64,000 nucleotides of DNA. It comes from Planococcus donghaensis. Lineage in GTDB: Bacteria > Bacillota > Bacilli > Bacillales_A > Planococcaceae. Each line of letters begins with the position of its first letter. Positions within the stretch are counted from its first letter, which is position 1. Positions 59,421 through 64,000 of this stretch are shown here, piece by piece. The stretch covers positions 1,488,001-1,552,000 of the forward strand of contig NZ_CP016543.2 in the NCBI RefSeq assembly GCF_001687665.2. The letters run 5' to 3'. The position numbers and the translations under genes were made by a program. The notes beneath the pieces were generated by a model. It was not told where the DNA came from, did not search any database, and saw only the letters and a list, made by a program, of their open reading frames with translations.

Positions 59421-60710
59421 ATGACTAAGAGCAACATCAAAGAGCTCGATCGAAAACAATTAGTGAAGAAAGTATCCGTAGAAGAAATTATGGTAGCCAA
59501 CCAGGCGCTCAAGGACGTTGTCATCAAGACACCTTTGCAAAAAAACGAACTGCTCTCAGCACGGTATGAATGCAATGTCTATTTAAAAAGAGAAGATCTT
59601 CAAGTAGTAAGGTCTTTTAAACTGCGAGGTGCCTATAACTTCATCCGTAGTCTAGATGCAACAGAACGCTCAAAAGGGGTTGTCTGTGCGAGTGCTGGGA
59701 ATCATGCTCAAGGGGTAGCGTATTCTTGTTTCGCTCTTGGCATTGAAGGAAAGATTTTCATGCCTTTAACAACGCCTCGTCAAAAAGTATCTCAAGTAAA
59801 ACGCTTTGGTGGAGACCAAGTTTCGGTTGTTTTAGTGGGAGATACATTTGATGACTCGTTTTCAGCAGCGATGGAATACTGTACTGCTGAAGAAAAAGTG
59901 TTTGTTCATCCATTTAACGACACAAGCGTCATTGCAGGACAAGGAACGGTCGCAGTGGAAGTGTTAAATGATATGCAAGAACCTGTCGATTACATGTTTT
60001 GTGCAATTGGTGGTGGGGGATTGACTGCGGGCGTTGGTTCATACTTAAAAGGAATCAGTCCAAAAACGAAGTTGGTTGGTGTGGAACCGGCAGGCGCTGC
60101 TAGCATGAAAACGTCATTGGCAAATGGCAAAGTAACGCGTCTAGATACAATTGATACGTTTGTAGACGGTGCTGCAGTTAAGCAAGTTGGAGATGTAACA
60201 ATGGCGATTTGCGCAGACGTGTTAGACGACATTGCATTGGTTCCAGAAGGCAAAGTGTGTACGACGATTTTGCAGCTGTATAACGAAAATGCGATTGTTG
60301 CAGAACCCGCAGGTGCGTTGTCTGTCGCCGCTCTCGATTTTTATAAAGATGAAATCAAAGGGAAAAACATTGTTTGCGTCATTAGTGGAGGCAATAACGA
60401 CATTGAACGGATGCAAGAAATTAAAGAGAAATCATTGATTTACGAAGGATTGAAACATTACTTTATCGTTTCTTTCCCGCAACGTGCAGGTGCGCTACGT
60501 AAGTTTATGGGGCAAGTGCTAGGTGAAACAGACGACATTACTCATTTTGAATACACGAAACGGACCAATCGTGACGAAGGACCGGTACTTGTTGGCATCG
60601 AACTGAAAAGTCCCGATGACTATGAACCGCTCGTCAAACGCATGACCGATAGTGGTTTTCCGTACAAAGAAATTAACAACGATTCACTGCTGTTTAATTT
60701 ATTGATTTAG
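59421..60710 (+). CDS. ilvA: Threonine ammonia-lyase (threonine dehydratase)
   Basis: A 429-residue PLP enzyme that makes 2-oxobutyrate from threonine for isoleucine synthesis. The PLP lysine lies in VVRSFKLRGAYNFI. The phosphate-binding loop is CAIGGGGLTAGVGSYLK, and ASAGNHAQGVAYSC lies nearby. The C-terminal region (HYFIVSFPQRAGALRKFMG ... PVLVGIELKSPDDYEPL) is one ACT-like regulatory domain, the short Bacillus form. ATG 59421 follows AGAGGGTGA; the GTG at 59412 is the alternative. It stands alone here, away from an ilv-leu cluster, with possible operators upstream. Confidence 0.94.
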   Translation: MTKSNIKELDRKQLVKKVSVEEIMVANQALKDVVIKTPLQKNELLSARYECNVYLKREDLQVVRSFKLRGAYNFIRSLDATERSKGVVCASAGNHAQGVAYSCFALGIEGKIFMPLTTPRQKVSQVKRFGGDQVSVVLVGDTFDDSFSAAMEYCTAEEKVFVHPFNDTSVIAGQGTVAVEVLNDMQEPVDYMFCAIGGGGLTAGVGSYLKGISPKTKLVGVEPAGAASMKTSLANGKVTRLDTIDTFVDGAAVKQVGDVTMAICADVLDDIALVPEGKVCTTILQLYNENAIVAEPAGALSVAALDFYKDEIKGKNIVCVISGGNNDIERMQEIKEKSLIYEGLKHYFIVSFPQRAGALRKFMGQVLGETDDITHFEYTKRTNRDEGPVLVGIELKSPDDYEPLVKRMTDSGFPYKEINNDSLLFNLLI

Positions 60711-60719
60711 TCATACTGA

Positions 60720-60757
60720 TAGGACGTCTACTCAAAAGAGTGGGACGTCCTTTTTGT
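60720..60757 (+). terminator. Terminator after ilvA
   Basis: AGGACGTC pairs with GACGTCCT, with an inner CTC/GAG pair around AAAA, then T5. Confidence 0.88.
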
Positions 60758-60820
60758 TTGTTAAAACGGATATCCCGTTAAATGATATAGTAAAGGTAAC
60801 GAAAAAATGGAGTGATGGAA

Positions 60821-61375
60821 ATGGAGAAACGGTGTTTATGGGCGCAAAGCAACACACTCATGCAAGCTTATCACGACAAGGAATGGTGTAAACCAAGTAA
60901 AGACGATCGATACATTTTCGAAATGCTCACATTAGAAGGTGCACAAGCCGGCTTATCGTGGAACATTGTGTTGTCTAAACGACAAGCTTACCTCGAGGCC
61001 TTTCGAAATTTTGATATTGCCTATTGTGCACAATTAACAGATGAAAGCTTGGTGTCCATCAAAGAAAATTATGGCGTGATCAAGCACGGCACAAAAATCG
61101 CATCTGTTCGGTCTAATGCACAAGCCATCTTAAGCCTACAAAAAGAATGGGGCAGTTTTGCTGATTACTTATGGAGCTTTACGAATAGGGAAATCATTGA
61201 CAACAAATGGTCGAATGATGCTCAACTACCTGCTCAATCTCCTCTGTCTGTTCAATTAAGCAAAGAGCTGAAAAAAAGAGGATTTAAATTTGTAGGCCCT
61301 GTGACCACTTACTCTTTTATGCAAGCCATTGGAATGGTAAACGATCATATTGAAACGTGCATTTGCCGCACTTGA
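60821..61375 (+). CDS. tag: DNA-3-methyladenine glycosylase I
   Basis: A 184-residue base-excision enzyme that removes 3-methyladenine. The zinc-binding pattern is intact: Cys in EKRCLWAQ, His in AYHDKEWCKP, and the C-terminal HIETCICR with His and Cys. The LTLEGAQAGLSWNIVLSKR segment forms the base pocket (Glu near residue 38). ATG 60821 is preferred over the ATG six bases upstream, because GGAGTG sits at better distance. Monocistronic. Confidence 0.92.
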   Translation: MEKRCLWAQSNTLMQAYHDKEWCKPSKDDRYIFEMLTLEGAQAGLSWNIVLSKRQAYLEAFRNFDIAYCAQLTDESLVSIKENYGVIKHGTKIASVRSNAQAILSLQKEWGSFADYLWSFTNREIIDNKWSNDAQLPAQSPLSVQLSKELKKRGFKFVGPVTTYSFMQAIGMVNDHIETCICRT

Positions 61376-61669
61376 AATGTGATATCAAGATGAAATGGTG
61401 AAAGTGAATAAGGGAATAACGAAATTCTTTTCATTTGCACAAGGGATTTCCAATTAAATGAAGAATAAAGGTAAAGAAGGTAACCAGCCACAGGTGAAAT
61501 CCGGACTAGAGTAAAGCCGTTTTTTTGGAGTGATTAGCCCTTTTTTCTTGTCATACACTCACTGTAAAATGAAAAGTAAACGAGTGTTTGTTAACTCGCT
61601 CAAAACAATCTTTTTCGTGCTACAAGTAACATATGTAAAAACATGAGACTTAAAGGAGGAGACAAGACA
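61376..61669 (+). other. Gene-poor gap between tag and fbp
   Basis: About 294 bp. It holds a possible 18-residue frame at 61458-61514 (start MKNKGKEGNQPQVKSGLE) with AAGGGATT 9 bp upstream, too short to support as a gene, and an inverted repeat CGAGT-N8-ACTCG near 61581-61598 before fbp. No terminator or riboswitch recognised. Confidence 0.4.
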
Positions 61670-63613
61670 ATGAACTTAAAATACTTAGATTTATTAGCGC
61701 AAAAATACGATTGTGAAGAAAAAGTCGCTACTGAAATCATTAACCTTGAGTCCATATTGGATCTACCTAAAGGAACCGAACATTTTGTCAGTGATTTGCA
61801 TGGAGAATTTCAGGCGTTCCAACATGTCTTGCGTAACGGCTCTGGAAATGTAAAAGTAAAAATTAAAGATTTGTTTAAGAACGAGTTAACTGAAGAAGAA
61901 TTGAACGAATTCGCTACGCTCGTTTATTATCCAGAAGAAAAACTGCTAATGAGTAAAAGTCACTTTACCAGTAAAGCAGAGCTGCATAACTGGTACATAG
62001 AAGTAATTGAGCGGCTGCTGAAATTGATTGCCTACGCCTCGTCGAAGTATACACGCTCCAAGTTAAGGAAAGCGCTACCAAAACAATTTGTTTATATTAT
62101 AGAAGAGTTGTTGTATAAAACAGATGAGTTTAAAAACAAAAAAGACTATTATGCGAAAATGGTAACGCAAATCATTTCCCTAGGGCAAGCGGATAAATTG
62201 ATTGTTGGATTGGCTTATACCACTCAACGCCTCGTCGTCGACCATTTGCATGTTGTAGGCGACATTTATGACCGAGGACCAGATCCGCACAAAATCGTAG
62301 ATACGCTAATTGATTACCATTCGGTGGACATTCAATGGGGAAATCATGACGTTTTATGGATCGGTGCATATGCCGGTTCAAAAGTATGTTTGGCGAATAT
62401 TTTACGAATTTGTGCACGTTACAATAACTTGGATATTATTGAAGATGTTTACGGCATTAATTTGCGACCGTTATTGAATTTAGCGGAGAAATACTACGAA
62501 GACAATCCGGCTTTTCGACCGAAAAGAATATCAGATGAAAAGATGACAGAACAAGAACAGCTGCAAATTACTAAAATTCATCAAGCGATATCTATTATCC
62601 AATTTAAATTGGAAAGTCCTATTATTAAAAGACGTCCGTGTTTTGACATGCGAGATCGCTTATTACTGGAAAAAGTCGACTATGACAAAAATGAAGCAAC
62701 AATTCATGGGAAGACTTACCCATTAGAAAATACGTGCTTTGCAACCATCAATCCGGATCAACCAGATGAATTGATAGATGAAGAAAGACAAGTAATCGAC
62801 AAATTGCTATTTTCGGTTCAACATTCAGAAAAGCTAGCGCGACATATGAATTTTTTGATGAAAAAAGGCAATTTGTATTTGAAATACAATGGCAACTTGC
62901 TTATTCATGGATGCATTCCATTAGATGAAGATGGCAATATGGAGAAAATGGAGATTGAAGGAAAGTCATATGCAGGGCGTGAACTGCTCGATGTATTTGA
63001 ACGATATTTGCGTACGTCATTTGCGCATCCGGAAGAAACAGATGATTTTGCGACCGATATGGTTTGGTATTTGTGGACGGGTGAATATTCATCGTTATTT
63101 GGCAAACGGGAAATGACGACTTTTGAGCGTTACTTTATTCAAGACAAAGAAACACATAAAGAGCGGAAAAACCCATATTATTATTTACGGGAAGACGAAG
63201 ACATGTGCCGGAAAATACTTGCTGAATTTGATTTGAATCCTGAACATGGTCGGATTATTAATGGGCATACCCCTGTTAAAGAGCGGGACGGCGAAAACCC
63301 GATCAAAGCCAATGGCAAAATGCTAGTGATTGATGGTGGGTTTTCAAAAGCTTACCAGTCGACTACAGGAATTGCCGGATACACGTTGCTATATAATTCT
63401 TACGGCATGCAATTGGTCGCTCATCAATTGTTCAACTCAAAAGAAGAAGTCTTACAAAATGGGACAGATGTTTTATCTGTAAAACGATTGGTTGATGAAG
63501 AATTAGAACGAAAAAAAGTAAGAGAAACCAATATTGGGGAATGCCTCCAACAAGAAATTCGAAATTTGAATAGTTTGAGAGAATATCGTTACATGAAAAC
63601 TGTGAGAAGATAG
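61670..63613 (+). CDS. fbp: Class III fructose-1,6-bisphosphatase
   Basis: A 647-residue gluconeogenic phosphatase of the Firmicutes class III type, a calcineurin-like metallophosphatase fold. The metal motifs are [40 protein letters not shown] and the C-terminal [15 protein letters not shown] with [11 protein letters not shown]. Normally manganese dependent and activated by phosphoenolpyruvate. The start at 61670 is fixed by AAAGGAGGAG 7 bp upstream; nine upstream residues in frame are unlikely. Confidence 0.96.
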   Translation: MNLKYLDLLAQKYDCEEKVATEIINLESILDLPKGTEHFVSDLHGEFQAFQHVLRNGSGNVKVKIKDLFKNELTEEELNEFATLVYYPEEKLLMSKSHFTSKAELHNWYIEVIERLLKLIAYASSKYTRSKLRKALPKQFVYIIEELLYKTDEFKNKKDYYAKMVTQIISLGQADKLIVGLAYTTQRLVVDHLHVVGDIYDRGPDPHKIVDTLIDYHSVDIQWGNHDVLWIGAYAGSKVCLANILRICARYNNLDIIEDVYGINLRPLLNLAEKYYEDNPAFRPKRISDEKMTEQEQLQITKIHQAISIIQFKLESPIIKRRPCFDMRDRLLLEKVDYDKNEATIHGKTYPLENTCFATINPDQPDELIDEERQVIDKLLFSVQHSEKLARHMNFLMKKGNLYLKYNGNLLIHGCIPLDEDGNMEKMEIEGKSYAGRELLDVFERYLRTSFAHPEETDDFATDMVWYLWTGEYSSLFGKREMTTFERYFIQDKETHKERKNPYYYLREDEDMCRKILAEFDLNPEHGRIINGHTPVKERDGENPIKANGKMLVIDGGFSKAYQSTTGIAGYTLLYNSYGMQLVAHQLFNSKEEVLQNGTDVLSVKRLVDEELERKKVRETNIGECLQQEIRNLNSLREYRYMKTVRR

Positions 63614-63630
63614 TAAAAGATAGAAATAGA

Positions 63631-63659
63631 AGAGGTGCATCCATGTGCCTCTTTTTTTC
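63631..63659 (+). terminator. Terminator after fbp
   Basis: AGAGGTGCAT pairs with ATGTGCCTCT (two G-T pairs) with a CC loop, then T7. Confidence 0.85.
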
Positions 63660-63833
63660 TATGTAAAAATAATGATTGAAAAAGCAAGTAGTATAAAAGA
63701 AACGGTGAAATATATTTTTATAGTGCAAAACTCTTTATGATAAGTTCTAAAAATAATATACTATGAGAATAGATAATTATGACTAAAAACTGGAAGTCTA
63801 CAATTTACGATTATTTAGAGCGGAGCGAATAAT

Positions 63834-64000
63834 ATGTTGAAAGAACAAGAAAGATATTCGAGACTGGCAGAAATTACAAGACTCATTAATACGAAACTAG
63901 AATTACAAGATATGCTTCAACATGTTGCATCGGCCATTTCAGATGAAATTGTTCAATGTGATGCTATCGGTATTTACCTTCCTGATAGCGAAGGAATCTT
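63834..64000 (+). CDS. Start of a GAF-domain signalling protein (cut by window edge)
   Basis: The first 55 codons (start MLKEQERYSRLAEITRLIN) run to the right edge without a stop. The region LINTKLELQDMLQHVASAI is the typical entry helix of a GAF domain, and CDAIGIYLPDSEGI is its first beta strand pair. CGGAG lies about 10 bp upstream. GAF proteins of this kind are sensors attached to a kinase, phosphatase (RsbU-like), diguanylate cyclase or AAA+ domain; the rest is outside the window, so the output cannot be named. Confidence 0.7.
   Translation, partial: MLKEQERYSRLAEITRLINTKLELQDMLQHVASAISDEIVQCDAIGIYLPDSEGI

Noticed and set aside
1..64000. CRISPR array or prophage
   Set aside because: The repeated units found are hairpin repeats or 21-bp phased cores without unique 30-40 bp spacers, and no phage structural or cas genes are present; the recombinase-like protein lacks catalytic residues.

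Overview
The window reads as chromosome of a low-to-mid GC Gram-positive of the Bacillales. Gene order follows two Bacillus subtilis blocks (dxs-tlyA-argR-recN-spo0A-yqi-yqj, and ccdA-ccdC-yneK-citB-yneP-yneQ-yneR-plsY-yneT-parE-parC), but spoIVB is missing between recN and spo0A. Together with the protein flavour this suggests a Planococcaceae member such as Planococcus or Planomicrobium. That genus call is inference. There is no rRNA, tRNA, prophage, IS element or CRISPR array.

Layout. 1-5.4 kb: isoprenoid, rRNA methylation, arginine regulator, DNA repair and Spo0A genes. 5.4-7.6 kb: gdpD, yqzF and loose intergenic DNA with a 21-bp phased repeat. 7.6-23.1 kb: branched-chain amino acid catabolism (bkdR, ptb, ldh, buk, lpdV, bkdAA, bkdAB, bkdB), followed by methylmalonyl-CoA mutase and its GTPase chaperone. 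23.2-30.7 kb: brxB, yqjA, a tiny Prli42-like gene, the epimerase and carboxyltransferase that complete the propionyl-CoA to succinyl-CoA route, a peptidase, DinB polymerase and RNase Z. 30.75-31.15 kb: a compact candidate type I toxin-antitoxin locus with a LexA-type box. 31.15-35 kb: namA, T-box-controlled proI, a metallo-hydrolase and a lipoprotein. 35-37.7 kb: argGH behind an ARG box. 38-41.6 kb: an asymmetric heterodimeric ABC exporter. 41.8-47.5 kb: cytochrome c/thioredoxin genes and small membrane or stress proteins. 47.7-54.6 kb: a recombinase-like protein lacking its nucleophile, aconitase and the yneP-T set. 54.7-64 kb: topoisomerase IV, ilvA, tag, class III fbp, and the start of a GAF-domain protein.

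How the genes work together. Leucine, isoleucine and valine are deaminated by Ldh and oxidised by the BKD complex to branched acyl-CoAs. Ptb and Buk convert these to acids plus ATP, or they feed branched fatty acids. Propionyl-CoA from Ile/Val can go through MmdA, Mce and MutAB/MeaB to succinyl-CoA and then the TCA cycle. Two regulators in the window have matching sites: ArgR (ARG boxes before argR and argG) and BkdR (a repeated TGCAA-N4-TTGCA motif on both sides of its gene).

Most noteworthy: (1) the 30.8-31.15 kb locus, with a LexA-type palindrome over a promoter, a 35-residue holin-like peptide, and a convergent antisense RNA with its own promoter and terminator; (2) BkdR with a degenerate GAFTGA loop plus three identical-architecture palindromes; (3) two arrays of 120-bp hairpin repeats whose stems covary; (4) a tyrosine-recombinase homologue without its catalytic tyrosine; (5) loss of spoIVB.
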